NCBI RefSeq assembly: GCF_001544295.1 | Contig: NZ_BCQF01000003.1 | Coordinates: 1 to 64,000 of the forward strand | Direction of reading: 5' to 3' | DNA from: Enterococcus pseudoavium NBRC 100491 | GTDB lineage: Bacteria > Bacillota > Bacilli > Lactobacillales > Enterococcaceae | DNA: 64,000 nt | In this document: positions 7,060-15,868 of the stretch, one piece after another | Numbering within the stretch: position 1 is the first letter of the stretch | How the letters are laid out: each line of letters opens with the position of its first letter | Notes under the pieces: model-generated | The model's input: only the letters and a program-made list of their open reading frames with translations | Told to the model about the DNA's origin: nothing | Database searches by the model: none | Position numbers and translations under genes: made by a program

Positions 7060-7992
7060 ATGACAAAATTTAAAAATTGGCTATTAGGCTCCGGTCTTTT
7101 GGGCATCCTGGTTCTTCTTTCGGGCTGTGTACGCTCAGACAAGAATGGCAACCCCGATACTTCAGGTATGGTCTATCGGATGCTGGTTGTTCCACTAGAG
7201 AATTTTCTTAATTGGATGGTTCAAAACTTCAACTGGTCTTACGGCTTAGCGATCATCGTCTTGACGATCATCGTTCGACTGATCATCATGCCACTAGGGA
7301 TCAATCAATCAAAAAAATCGATGATCCAATCAGAAAAAATGCAATCAATCAAACCACAAATTGATGCGGCCCAAGCAAAAGTAAAAGCAGCAACCACGCA
7401 AGAAGAACAAATGGAAGCACAACGTGAAATGCAAGCTGTTTACAAAGAAAATAATGTTAGCATGATGGGAGGCATGGGATGTTTGCCACTGCTGATCCAA
7501 ATGCCAATCTTCTCCGCCTTGTATTATACAGCTCGTTTTTCAGAAGGGATTCAGCACTCTACTTTCTTAGGAATTGATTTAGCTAAACCAAGCTATCTGC
7601 TAGTAGTAGTCGTCGGTGTGGCTTATCTTTTACAAGGCTACATCTCACTAATCGGTGTCCCTGAAGAACAAAAGAAAACGATGCGGAGCATGATGATTGC
7701 TTCACCATTGATGATCGTCTTCATGTCCTTCACTTCACCAGCTGGTGTTGCGTTGTACTGGGTAGTCGGCGGGATCTTCAGCTGTATCCAAACCTTTATC
7801 ACGAACGTCTTAATGCGCCCACGGATCAAAGCGCAGATTCAAGAAGACTTGAAACAAAATCCACCAAAACAAGTGGTTAAAGAACCCATCAAAAAAGCTG
7901 AGCCTGTTCAGCCTAAGCAAGTCAGTCAACCAAAAAACAAAAATAAAAATGCTGCTGGTGGACGGAACGCCGGTAAGCAACAACGAAAATAA
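7060..7992 (+). CDS. yidC: YidC/Oxa1 membrane protein insertase (lipoprotein form)
   Basis: A 310-residue insertase that places proteins in the membrane with or without SecYEG. Residues 1-23 form a lipoprotein signal ending LVLLSGC, so the cysteine would be lipidated. The core has the usual five membrane segments: WSYGLAIIVLTIIVRLI (carrying the conserved arginine in the hydrophilic groove), the cytoplasmic coiled region, GCLPLLIQMPIFSALYY, a following YLLVVVVGVAYLL, and ALYWVVGGIFSCIQTF. A long basic tail (KNKNKNAAGG to RK) suggests the YidC2-type paralogue, which docks at the ribosome. The acyP neighbour also fits that paralogue. Confidence 0.93.
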   Translation: MTKFKNWLLGSGLLGILVLLSGCVRSDKNGNPDTSGMVYRMLVVPLENFLNWMVQNFNWSYGLAIIVLTIIVRLIIMPLGINQSKKSMIQSEKMQSIKPQIDAAQAKVKAATTQEEQMEAQREMQAVYKENNVSMMGGMGCLPLLIQMPIFSALYYTARFSEGIQHSTFLGIDLAKPSYLLVVVVGVAYLLQGYISLIGVPEEQKKTMRSMMIASPLMIVFMSFTSPAGVALYWVVGGIFSCIQTFITNVLMRPRIKAQIQEDLKQNPPKQVVKEPIKKAEPVQPKQVSQPKNKNKNAAGGRNAGKQQRK

Positions 7993-7994
7993 GC

Positions 7995-8029
7995 AAAAAC
8001 ACCATCGCCAGCCGGCGATGGTGTTTTTT
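7995..8029. terminator. Bidirectional terminator between yidC and the ABC exporter operon
   Basis: A 15-bp perfect stem with a four-base loop, A-rich on the left and T-rich on the right, between convergent genes. Confidence 0.92.
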
Positions 8030-8037
8030 GGTCTGCT

Positions 8038-9237
8038 TTATCTTAAAATATCGATCAAATCTTTTTTAGCTGCTTCTGAGGCCGGCATAACCGAAAATAC
8101 TAAGCCGATGCCGCTGGAAACTCCCACCGCCAGGCACACAGTAAATAAATCCACCGAAACACTAATTTTCATTATTGAGCCGATCGCATAAGCGACAATC
8201 ATCCCTAATAAATAGCCGATAACACCGCCTACGAGGGTCAAAGTCATTCCTTCTAGCAGAAATTGCAGACGAATCGCTCCCCGCGTTGCCCCTAACGCAC
8301 GACGAATCCCGATTTCTTTTGTTCGCTCCGAAACGGAGATATACATCATATTCATCACACCCACTCCAGCGATAAAGAGTGAGATGCCTGCCACTGCACT
8401 GATGAACAGCGTAATACTGCTCAATACTTGACTGATTCCATCGGTCATCATCGCCATGTTGGAGACTTGATACTCTCCTTGTTGGCGCATCGCTCCAGCC
8501 GTTTGTAATTTCTTAATCGCTTTGTCAGCGACTTTATTGATCTTACTACCTTCTGCTAACGTTAAAACAACTGAGCTGGTATTTTGTTCATTTCCAAAAA
8601 AATGAGTATAAGTTTGACGGGGAATTTCAATTTTAGTGGTGCCTAACGAAAACATGGTCTCTTCTGTTCCAGCAGGAAAAACCCCGACAATCGTGAAAAC
8701 TTGTTGCTCCAGTTGAAGCCCCCGGCCAACCGCACTGCTGGCCTGACCAAAAAGTTCTTTAGCCAATACCGTATCGATTGCCACGACTTTATTTTGAATT
8801 TGATTATCATAGCTAGTAAGCGCGCGGCCGTACTTAACCGACTTGCCTTTTTTGGTAAAAACACTCACACGGTAACTTTTTTGCTTATCTTTTACTTGAA
8901 TATCTTTATAAAGATACGTTAGATCTACTTTAGGATAAGCCACTGATTCTACCCCATCGAGATTTTTCAACAAACTAAAATCGGAAGGTTGGATCATATC
9001 TAAATTAGAGTAATATAAGGCATCGTTATTAGGGGTAAAATTAATATTGACTTCCAATTTTCCTGAGTCTTCGGCGGTCAAACTTTTGATTGTATCCCGC
9101 TCAAAGGCACGACCAATCGATAAAATAGCGATGACCGCAGCGATTCCGATCACAATCCCAAACATCGTCAACGCACTGCGTTTCTTATTTTTGAAAATCG
9201 ACCCTAAGGATGACCGCCAATTTACATAGAATTTCAT
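8038..9237 (-). CDS. yknZ: MacB/FtsX-type ABC exporter permease (YknZ-like)
   Basis: A 399-residue permease with one N-terminal membrane helix (SALTMFGIVIGIAAVIAILS), a large extracellular MacB periplasmic-core-like domain, and three C-terminal helices starting at LSSITLFISAVAGISLFIAG. The conserved SVSERTKEIGIRRALGATRGAI coupling loop that contacts the ATPase follows the second helix. Such permeases move peptides or toxins outward by a mechanotransmission cycle. Its ATG overlaps the ATPase stop by four bases. It is the last gene of a four-gene operon arranged as yknWXYZ of Bacillus, which protects against the SdpC toxin there. The cargo here is unknown. Confidence 0.88.
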   Translation of the reverse strand: MKFYVNWRSSLGSIFKNKKRSALTMFGIVIGIAAVIAILSIGRAFERDTIKSLTAEDSGKLEVNINFTPNNDALYYSNLDMIQPSDFSLLKNLDGVESVAYPKVDLTYLYKDIQVKDKQKSYRVSVFTKKGKSVKYGRALTSYDNQIQNKVVAIDTVLAKELFGQASSAVGRGLQLEQQVFTIVGVFPAGTEETMFSLGTTKIEIPRQTYTHFFGNEQNTSSVVLTLAEGSKINKVADKAIKKLQTAGAMRQQGEYQVSNMAMMTDGISQVLSSITLFISAVAGISLFIAGVGVMNMMYISVSERTKEIGIRRALGATRGAIRLQFLLEGMTLTLVGGVIGYLLGMIVAYAIGSIMKISVSVDLFTVCLAVGVSSGIGLVFSVMPASEAAKKDLIDILR

Positions 9238-9920
9238 GCATCAACCACCGCCTTATCGTCAATAATAGCGCCGTCTCTGATCTTTACTAAACGCGTACAA
9301 AAAGGAACCACTTCCGGATCATGCGTGACTAAAAAAATAGTTGCCTGATCGCGCTGATTCAATTCTTTAAACAGCTCCATGATTTCAGTTGACGTATGGG
9401 TATCGAGGGCGCCGGTAGGTTCATCCGCGATGATAAATTTTGGTTGATTGATCAACGCACGCGCGATCGCTACGCGCTGCTGTTGCCCCCCGGAAAGCTG
9501 CCGGGGATGCTTGTCGGCTTTGTCAGCGATTCCGACTTTAGCTAAAACCGCCAACACTCTTTCTTTGGTTTGGTGAAACCCATAACCGTTATAAAGCAAG
9601 GGCAATTCGACATTTTCATAGACGGTATAATTTTCAATCAAACTGAAGTTTTGAAAGACAAACCCCACCATTTGATTGCGGGTCTTAGAGAGACGATCGT
9701 CCGTGGTCGCTCCCAAATTTTCCCCTTCAAATAAATATTCACCTTCAAACTTTGTATCGATAAATCCCAGTAAATTGATCAAAGTCGATTTACCTGAACC
9801 TGAAGGCCCCATAATTGCAATCATCTCACCGGCGTCCGCTTTAAGATTGATATCCTTTAACACATGTAACGCTTCTTCATCATTGCGATAATACTTATTG
9901 ATATTTTTTAATTCGATCAT
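9234..9920 (-). CDS. yknY: ABC exporter ATPase (MacB/YknY-like)
   Basis: A 228-residue nucleotide-binding subunit with all ABC motifs intact: Walker A GPSGSGKST near residue 39, the Q-loop FVFQNFSLIENYTVYENVELPL, signature LSGGQQQRVAIARAL near residue 142, Walker B FIIADEPTGALD, and switch histidine LVTHDPE. The sequence is typical of the LolD/MacB subfamily that drives FtsX-type permeases. It starts directly after the adaptor stop and overlaps the permease start, so the three proteins are made together. Confidence 0.93.
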   Translation of the reverse strand: MIELKNINKYYRNDEEALHVLKDINLKADAGEMIAIMGPSGSGKSTLINLLGFIDTKFEGEYLFEGENLGATTDDRLSKTRNQMVGFVFQNFSLIENYTVYENVELPLLYNGYGFHQTKERVLAVLAKVGIADKADKHPRQLSGGQQQRVAIARALINQPKFIIADEPTGALDTHTSTEIMELFKELNQRDQATIFLVTHDPEVVPFCTRLVKIRDGAIIDDKAVVDA

Positions 9921-11126
9921 TTAATCCACCGCCAATTCCTGACCATCACGTAAGGTTTTATCAGGATTTGAAATAATGCGATCACCGGCTTTGAGTCCTT
10001 CTTTCAAGAGGAAGAAATCACCCTTATCTTCTGTTTGAATAGTGACTTCTTTGACTTTCCCTTTTCGATAAGCAAAAACATATTGCGTGTCGCCGGTTTT
10101 TCTTACAGCTTTTTTCGGTAACCGAATTTCATTTAAGGTCAGGATAACTTGAACATTGTAGCCGTATTGCAAATTCTCCACCGGTTTGACGATAAAACTG
10201 TAATTAGAAACGGAACTTGTCGCACCAGTAGCCCCACCTTGAACGCTAGCCTCACTGACTGCATCTGGCAGCTGGCTCACGTGGGTGATCGTCCCGGCAA
10301 TCTCTTGATTGGTCGTAATCGGTTTAATCGTCACCGCAGCATCTTGCCGAACTTGCGGATAATCATATTCTGAAGCTTTGGCTTCAATCGCGACATCATT
10401 ACTGACAACTTTTACTACCGGGACGGAAGGATCATTCTTACCTTTTTCATTGATATAAGCGATCCCTTTAGTCGCGCTATTGATGGTGGAAGTTACTTTA
10501 CCGCGAATCGTATCCACACTTTGCGTTGCCGAGCTCAACTCGACATTGGCACTTTCCAGTGCTTGTCGCGCTTGAACAACAGCTTCGCTGGCCGCATCTA
10601 AACTGCTTTCAGCTTGGGCCTTTTCTTGTTTATATTGTTCTTTCTTAGCAGCATCTTCCTCGTTGTCGCTCTTTGTATTGTTGTAATTTGCTGTTGCAGT
10701 GGTCAATTTTTGCTGCTCTTTGGCCTGCTTGTCTTGCGCAATCGCCAGTGACTCTTGAGCATTTGAGACCGCTAAGGAAAGCTTTTCTAAATTCGTACTC
10801 TGTTCATCCGCTTGCGATTGGTATTCGGCATTGGTATAACTCAACAAGGCAGTCCCTTCTGCAACTTCCTGCCCATCTTGCACATTTATTTCAGAAATTT
10901 TCCCCAGCGATTGGTCAAAATAATAATCCTGTGTGTGCGTGGCTTGGACAATTCCATTAAAAGTCAAAGGGTCAAGCTTTTTTAGCGTGACTGTTTGAAA
11001 TTTAGGCGTGTCTGCTACATTCGATTTCTTTTGCGAATAAACTAGCGTACCAATCAACACGCTTAAAGCGAGGATTCCCGCTAGGATACTCCACCGAATT
11101 TTCTGTTTTTTAGTCAATTTTTTCAT
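9921..11126 (-). CDS. yknX: HlyD/YknX-type membrane fusion adaptor of the exporter
   Basis: A 401-residue adaptor anchored by one N-terminal helix (RWSILAGILALSVLIGTLVY). After it come a lipoyl-like half (KISEINVQDGQEVAEGTALLSY), a long alpha-helical hairpin rich in Glu/Gln/Ala (about residues 105-210), the second lipoyl half, and a C-terminal beta-barrel domain (GYNVQVILTLNEIRLPKKAVRKTGD). In Gram-positives such adaptors assemble as a ring on the MacB-type permease. The ribosome site GAGGAG lies within the end of the upstream gene, so translation is coupled. Confidence 0.88.
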   Translation of the reverse strand: MKKLTKKQKIRWSILAGILALSVLIGTLVYSQKKSNVADTPKFQTVTLKKLDPLTFNGIVQATHTQDYYFDQSLGKISEINVQDGQEVAEGTALLSYTNAEYQSQADEQSTNLEKLSLAVSNAQESLAIAQDKQAKEQQKLTTATANYNNTKSDNEEDAAKKEQYKQEKAQAESSLDAASEAVVQARQALESANVELSSATQSVDTIRGKVTSTINSATKGIAYINEKGKNDPSVPVVKVVSNDVAIEAKASEYDYPQVRQDAAVTIKPITTNQEIAGTITHVSQLPDAVSEASVQGGATGATSSVSNYSFIVKPVENLQYGYNVQVILTLNEIRLPKKAVRKTGDTQYVFAYRKGKVKEVTIQTEDKGDFFLLKEGLKAGDRIISNPDKTLRDGQELAVD

Positions 11127-11129
11127 CAG

Positions 11130-11603
11130 CTACTCCTCAGGTTCGGCTTTAAACAGATGGACGATCACTAAAATAGCCGGGATTAAGAAAATAAATTGAA
11201 AAACCACGCCCACGATCGTGACTACGAATGTGATATCCATCCCTTCTACTTGCATCTTAGGCTGCATGATAAAACCGATTGCCGAGCCTAAAATACTCCA
11301 TCCAACGGTCACATAATAAGGAACCTTTGTCGGTAGAAGTCCATCCGCCAATTTTTTATTGGCTTTAAAATAAAAGAATAATAAAACAACCGAGATCACA
11401 ACCGATAAAACTGTAATAGCCTTCGTCAGTGGACTATTCATATAAGCAAACATTTGTTGACCTGCTTCTCCCATCATTTTATAATCACTTAATTTGGGGT
11501 TCAAAGCGTTGGGTAACCCAACTGCTCCCATGATCAGAGAAAGTAACTCCAAAATAATCACAACCATATTCCACGTCTTTGCTTTTTTCAAATGCTTTTC
11601 CAT
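11130..11603 (-). CDS. Small membrane protein of the exporter operon (YknW position)
   Basis: A 157-residue protein with four hydrophobic segments: a helix near residues 11-30, TKAITVLSVVISVVLLFFYF, VPYYVTVGWSILGSAIGFIM, and FVVTIVGVVFQFIFLIPAILVIV. It is first in the operon, three bases ahead of the adaptor, the position that YknW holds in Bacillus. It is shorter than YknW and I cannot confirm homology by eye. AGGAGTG precedes the ATG. A role in assembling or stabilising the exporter is inferred from position only. Confidence 0.6.
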   Translation of the reverse strand: MEKHLKKAKTWNMVVIILELLSLIMGAVGLPNALNPKLSDYKMMGEAGQQMFAYMNSPLTKAITVLSVVISVVLLFFYFKANKKLADGLLPTKVPYYVTVGWSILGSAIGFIMQPKMQVEGMDITFVVTIVGVVFQFIFLIPAILVIVHLFKAEPEE

Positions 11604-11997
11604 TTTCTCACTCCTGTTCCATTAATCTAACTTGTCTTTTGTACTGCCGCAATTCTTTTTAACTCTTATCCACACTGTAGTTGAGTTACTACGTCTGAAT
11701 ATTCTGATAAAGTTGCGTATAGAAAAATGGACAGTATCTCAAGTATTTTCATTATTTTTATGAAATTCACGCAACAATATTAAAGAAATATTTCACAAAT
11801 AATTCTCATTATACTATTAAGTTCCACTTTTTTTGAAGCGCATTCCTAGAAAAAAATAGCACACTTCGACCAATAGTTTAAAAAAAAGTGCAAAAAAAGG
11901 GCGCGGCCGGACATTCTCACCGGACCGACAACGGGAATAAAAATAACTAGCGTGAGCATAAATATGGGAAAAAGAATATTTTGAATCGCTACAACGC
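11604..11997. other. Intergenic stretch upstream of the exporter operon
   Basis: Holds the exporter promoter, which I cannot place with confidence. GTTGCGT near 11714 is mirrored by ACGCAAC near 11769, a spaced inverted repeat that could bind a regulator. Near 11904-11930 a GC-rich hairpin (GGTCCGG/CCGGCC on the minus strand) is followed by a run of seven T, resembling a terminator. No coding sequence here is convincing. Confidence 0.35.
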
Positions 11998-12046
11998 AAA
12001 AAAGAGTTGTTAGACAGGCTGAAATCGCCCACTCTAACAACTCTTT
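11998..12046 (-). terminator. tRNA-Glu terminator
   Basis: A 14-bp perfect stem (AAAGAGTTGTTAGA, 12001-12014 with 12033-12046) followed on the minus strand by six T residues, ten bases past the tRNA 3' end. Confidence 0.9.
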
Positions 12047-12055
12047 TCTTTATTA

Positions 12056-12127
12056 TAACCCGTACGGGATTTGAACCCGTGCCTCCGCGCTGAGAACGCG
12101 GCGTCTTGACCCCTTGACTAACGGGTT
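12056..12127 (-). tRNA. tRNA-Glu (anticodon CUC)
   Basis: A complete 72-nt cloverleaf can be folded: acceptor AACCCGT/ACGGGTT with discriminator A, D-arm GTCAAGGGGTCAAGAC, anticodon stem CCGCG/CGCGG with loop TTCTCAG, a four-base variable loop AGGC as in glutamate tRNAs, and T-arm ACGGG-TTCAAAT-CCCGT. The anticodon CTC reads GAG. The 3' CCA is not encoded. The first pair is A-U rather than the usual G-C. A TATAAT-type -10 lies at 12148-12153. Confidence 0.9.
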
Positions 12128-12147
12128 AGCTTTCATCAACAAAAAAT

Positions 12148-12176
12148 ATTATACTGCTAATCTCTTGATTTAGAAA
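12148..12176 (-). promoter_or_regulatory. tRNA-Glu promoter
   Basis: TATAAT on the minus strand at 12148-12153, with a poor -35 (TTTCTA) 17 bases upstream. The -10 is about 20 bases before the tRNA 5' end. Confidence 0.4.
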
Positions 12177-12232
12177 GTATTTACCCTTTGCTACCGATAA
12201 AAATTAAATATGTGTTTATTTAATCATTCATG

Positions 12233-12260
12233 TTGTTTATATAGTTGTTACGTGTATAAT
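12233..12260 (+). promoter_or_regulatory. ccpN promoter
   Basis: TTGTTT (12233-12238) and TATAAT (12255-12260) with a 16-base spacer, about 70 bases ahead of the ccpN start. Confidence 0.5.
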
Positions 12261-12327
12261 GGAGTGTGTATTCAAGTTTCTGAATTCACCTCTAAACTAA
12301 ACATTTCAGAACTTACTAGGAGGACTT

Positions 12328-12957
12328 ATGAATTTATCACAAAGACAAGAAAAAATCATTGAGATTGTAAAGCAAGAACAACCCTTAAGCGGTGAGAAAA
12401 TTGCTGAACATTTAGGAATCTCACATGCTACGTTACGAACCGATCTTTCCTTCTTAACGATGGCAGGTATTTTAGAAGCTAGTCCCAAAGTTGGTTATAC
12501 TTATACAGGTGTTGGGATTGAGCAATTTCTCTTCGATAAAATTTTCTCAGTTAAAGTAGAAGAGATTATGCTGTCGCCACTACTGACCCCGCAGGATACT
12601 TCGATTCATGATGCCATTACTAATATGTTTATGTACGATGTCGGCTCGATCTATGTGACCGACAAAGAGCAGCACTTAGTGGGCCTGTTATCACGTAAGG
12701 ACTTATTACGAGCATCCTTAAATAGTAACCTGCAAAGTACGCCTGTCGCAGTCGTGATGACTCGTGCTCCCCATCTGCAAACATGTACCAAAGATTATAC
12801 GATCCTCGAAGCCGGCGCAGTATTGCTTGATTATCAAGTTGATTCCTTACCTGTAGTTAGCGAAGACGATCCTAAAAAAGTAATTGGTAAAATTACAAAA
12901 TCACGGATTTTCAACTATATCATGCAGCAAGCAAAACAAACTGAAACCAATCGATAG
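12328..12957 (+). CDS. ccpN: CcpN-like transcriptional repressor of gluconeogenesis
   Basis: A 209-residue DNA-binding regulator. Residues 1-60 are a winged helix-turn-helix (ISHATLRTDLSFLTMAGIL) and residues 75-205 hold two CBS domains, with the typical VGSIYVTDKEQHLVGLLSRKDLL and VDSLPVVSE segments that bind adenine nucleotides. CcpN in Bacillus represses gapB and pckA under glycolytic conditions and is encoded next to the PSRP gene yqfL, as here. AGGAGGAC precedes the ATG. The PSRP gene begins 11 bases after its stop, and fbp follows, so this is a probable gluconeogenesis operon. Confidence 0.9.
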   Translation: MNLSQRQEKIIEIVKQEQPLSGEKIAEHLGISHATLRTDLSFLTMAGILEASPKVGYTYTGVGIEQFLFDKIFSVKVEEIMLSPLLTPQDTSIHDAITNMFMYDVGSIYVTDKEQHLVGLLSRKDLLRASLNSNLQSTPVAVVMTRAPHLQTCTKDYTILEAGAVLLDYQVDSLPVVSEDDPKKVIGKITKSRIFNYIMQQAKQTETNR

Positions 12958-12968
12958 GAGCGAAAAAA

Positions 12969-13781
12969 ATGAACAAACGTGTGCCTTTATATATGATCTC
13001 AGATTCAGTCGGTGAAACTTCTCTTAAATTAGTCAATGCGGCAGCCGCACAATTTCCCACAGTGGATTTTGATTTATCTTACCGGTTTCCTTTTACCAAA
13101 GACGAAGAAGAATTGAAGAGCATTTTAGGTGATGCGCTAAAAGACAGCGCCGTAGTTATTACGACGTTAGTCAGTGACAATCTAACTAAAATCGTTGAAG
13201 ATTTCGGCGACCGAACAGGTTTACAATACATCAATTTAATGAGCCCTTTCATGGATATCGTCCATCAAAAAACCGGTGTTGCGCCATTACAGCAAGCCGG
13301 TGTCGTTCATAAATTAAATCAGGAATATTTTGACCGTGTAGCCGCGATTGAATTTGCCGTAAAATATGATGATGGGAAAGATGCTAAAGGCTTTTTAGAA
13401 GCAGATTTAGTCCTTTTAGGGATCTCTCGTACATCTAAAACACCGCTAAGTATGTATTTAGCGAATAACCGCTTGAAAGTTGCGAACTTACCTTTGATCC
13501 CAGAAGTTCCTTTACCTGAACAAATCAAAGCGGTCCCAAAAGAAAAAATTATCGGTTTGATGATTGAACCTGAAGTCCAAAAGAAAATTCGGATGAGCCG
13601 TTTGAATTCTTTAGGCTTGGCTGAAAACTCTCGTTATTCAGATCTTAATCGCATCAAAGAAGAAGTCGCTTATGCTCTCGATGTTTATGATGAGTTAGGT
13701 GCTTTTACGTTAGATGTTACCGACAAGTCGATTGAAGAATCTGCGACTTTGATTTGTGAACATTTAGATCGTTCTTTATAA
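12969..13781 (+). CDS. Pyruvate,phosphate dikinase/PEP synthase regulatory protein (PSRP), copy 1
   Basis: A 270-residue bifunctional serine/threonine kinase and pyrophosphorylase of the DUF299 family. The family switches PPDK or PEP synthase off by ADP-dependent phosphorylation and on by Pi-dependent dephosphorylation. Visible landmarks are the N-terminal MISDSVGETSLKLVNAA, the conserved EFAVKYDDGKDAKGFLEADLVLLG block, and the nucleotide-binding GISRTSKTPLSMYLA loop. It is co-transcribed with ccpN (YqfL position). Neither PPDK nor PEP synthase is encoded in this window, so the target is open. A second copy lies at 36927-37781. Confidence 0.92.
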   Translation: MNKRVPLYMISDSVGETSLKLVNAAAAQFPTVDFDLSYRFPFTKDEEELKSILGDALKDSAVVITTLVSDNLTKIVEDFGDRTGLQYINLMSPFMDIVHQKTGVAPLQQAGVVHKLNQEYFDRVAAIEFAVKYDDGKDAKGFLEADLVLLGISRTSKTPLSMYLANNRLKVANLPLIPEVPLPEQIKAVPKEKIIGLMIEPEVQKKIRMSRLNSLGLAENSRYSDLNRIKEEVAYALDVYDELGAFTLDVTDKSIEESATLICEHLDRSL

Positions 13782-13873
13782 AAATTTTAAATGCGTTTTA
13801 ATGGAGCCGTCTTCATGCCGCTTAGTTAGTTTTCCAAACAATTAAGCCAACAATCTAAATAAGGAGCGCATCT

Positions 13874-15826
13874 ATGCTATCGACCCGTGAAAAATATTAT
13901 CGCATGTTAGAAAAGGAATTTAGAAGCAAAGAGGCCATCATGACCGAACTGATCAACTTAGAAGCCATCATGCATCTGCCCAAAGGAACCGAGCTCTACA
14001 TTAGTGATATTCATGGAGAATTTTCAGCCTTTGACCATATCTTACGAACAGGTGCCGGAAATATCAAAGAAAAGATCAGTCTGCTTTTTGGTGATCGGCT
14101 GACTGAACACGAAAAAGATAAATTAACGATTCTTGTCGCCTACCCCAAAGAAGCGCTGGAAGATGAGCAGTTTTATGCTTATCGTGATCGCTCATGGTAT
14201 CGTAAAAAAATTCGCCAATTATTAGAACTGTTAGCTTTTTGTTCCACGAAATATACTCGCTCAAAAGTTCGGAAAGCCTTGCCAAAGCAATATACTTATA
14301 TTATCGAAGAATTAATGTACACTGATACGAATTATTCAGACAAGGCCGCTTATTTTGATCAAATTTTAGCGCACTTGCTAGATTTGGAACAAGGAAAACC
14401 TTTCATTGAAGCTTTATGTCAAAGTATTCAGCGCCTAGTCGTCGATCATCTTCATGTCGTCGGTGATATCTACGATCGCGGACCGGCAGCCGATAAGATC
14501 ATGGATAAGCTTTGTCAACACCCGTCGATCGATATTCAATGGGGCAACCATGATATTTTATGGATGGGGGCTTACGCTGGATCACGAGCTTGTTTAATGA
14601 CACTTTTGCGGATTGCTGCCCGTTATAACTACCTTTACGAGATTGAGCAGGCTTATGCTCTAAACTTGCGTCCACTCTTTATGTATGCTGAAGAATATTA
14701 TACAAAAAATCCGATCTTTACGCCTAAGGAAAAAAATAGCGGTGCCAGCTATTCGATTGAAAGTTTAGATAGTTTGGAAAAAGTCCATCAAGCCTTAGCC
14801 ATTCTGCAATTCAAATTAGAAGGGCAATTAATCAAACGCCAGCCAGAATTTCAAATGGAGGATCGCTTATTATTGGAAAAAATTGATTTCGATAAAAAGA
14901 CGATCCAGTTGAAGGGAAAAGATTATCCATTACAAGGCAGCTGTTTTCAAACTTTGCAAACAGACGTCCACGCCCTGACGAAACAAGAAGAATATGTAGT
15001 GGATACACTGTTGGCTTCTTTCCAACAGTCCACCAAAATGCGGGAACATATGGATCTATTACTGGAAAAAGGCTCGATGTATCTTGTTTATAATCAACAC
15101 CTACTATTCCATGGCTGCCTACCATTAAAAGCTGACGGTACATTTTTACCTTTAAAAGTAGCTGGGAATGATTATGTCGGAAAAGATTTATTGAACTTTT
15201 TTGAAGAACAGATTCGTTCCGGTTGTCAAAGCCAACAAACCGACAGCCCTCAAGCGGATTGGGTTTGGTATTGTTGGACCGGTAAAATTTCGCCACAATT
15301 TGGTAAAAGTGCCATGACAACCTTTGAACGCTATTTTATTGCTGACAAAAAGACCCACAAGGAAATTAAGAATCCTTACTACCAATTTCGCGATACCCAT
15401 GAGACTTGTCAGATGATCTTAGAAGAGTTTGCCCTATACTCTCCGAACTCCCGGATCATCAACGGCCATACCCCGGTTAAGGTCCAGGATGGTGAATCCC
15501 CGATTAAGGGTGAAGGGATGTTATTTGTGATTGATGGCGGGTTATCAAAGGCCTATCAGAAAACCACCGGAATTGCGGGTTATTCATTACTCAATAATTC
15601 TTATGGTTTTCAGCTAGTCACCCATGATCCTTTTGAGTCAATCGATAATCTACTGTTAAAACAAGTCGATGCCACTTCCTTGAAACGCGTCATTGATAAA
15701 GAATTGACGCGGGTTCTGATTAAAGATACAACCGTCGGTGACAGCATCGAAGAACAGATTGAAAACCTGACTGGGTTACTCGATTACCAAGATAAAAATG
15801 AAAAAACGAGCGGCATCACCAATTGA
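13874..15826 (+). CDS. fbp: Fructose-1,6-bisphosphatase class III
   Basis: A 650-residue enzyme of the Firmicutes-type (class III) FBPase, which hydrolyses fructose-1,6-bisphosphate to fructose-6-phosphate in gluconeogenesis. The metallophosphoesterase core is visible: YISDIHGEFSAFDHIL near residue 42, HVVGDIYDRGPAAD near residue 196, WGNHDILWMGA near residue 219, and the distal IINGHTPVK near residue 531. The length is normal. AAGGAG precedes the ATG. Its position behind ccpN and PSRP fits control of carbon flow toward sugar synthesis. The stop codon lies inside the terminator hairpin. Confidence 0.96.
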   Translation: MLSTREKYYRMLEKEFRSKEAIMTELINLEAIMHLPKGTELYISDIHGEFSAFDHILRTGAGNIKEKISLLFGDRLTEHEKDKLTILVAYPKEALEDEQFYAYRDRSWYRKKIRQLLELLAFCSTKYTRSKVRKALPKQYTYIIEELMYTDTNYSDKAAYFDQILAHLLDLEQGKPFIEALCQSIQRLVVDHLHVVGDIYDRGPAADKIMDKLCQHPSIDIQWGNHDILWMGAYAGSRACLMTLLRIAARYNYLYEIEQAYALNLRPLFMYAEEYYTKNPIFTPKEKNSGASYSIESLDSLEKVHQALAILQFKLEGQLIKRQPEFQMEDRLLLEKIDFDKKTIQLKGKDYPLQGSCFQTLQTDVHALTKQEEYVVDTLLASFQQSTKMREHMDLLLEKGSMYLVYNQHLLFHGCLPLKADGTFLPLKVAGNDYVGKDLLNFFEEQIRSGCQSQQTDSPQADWVWYCWTGKISPQFGKSAMTTFERYFIADKKTHKEIKNPYYQFRDTHETCQMILEEFALYSPNSRIINGHTPVKVQDGESPIKGEGMLFVIDGGLSKAYQKTTGIAGYSLLNNSYGFQLVTHDPFESIDNLLLKQVDATSLKRVIDKELTRVLIKDTTVGDSIEEQIENLTGLLDYQDKNEKTSGITN

Positions 15827-15843
15827 TGCCGCTCGTTTTTTTC
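15801..15843 (+). terminator. fbp terminator overlapping the coding end
   Basis: GAGCGGCATCA pairs with TGATGCCGCTC and is followed by GTTTTTTT. The left arm lies inside the last codons and the TGA stop (15824-15826) is at the base of the right arm. Confidence 0.9.
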
Positions 15844-15868
15844 TGTATAGTAAACGTGAGGTGAAAAA

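Noticed and set aside
11846-12040. A 64-codon minus-strand frame with hydrophobic stretches beside the tRNA
   Set aside because: It starts inside the stem of the tRNA terminator and has no ribosome site.
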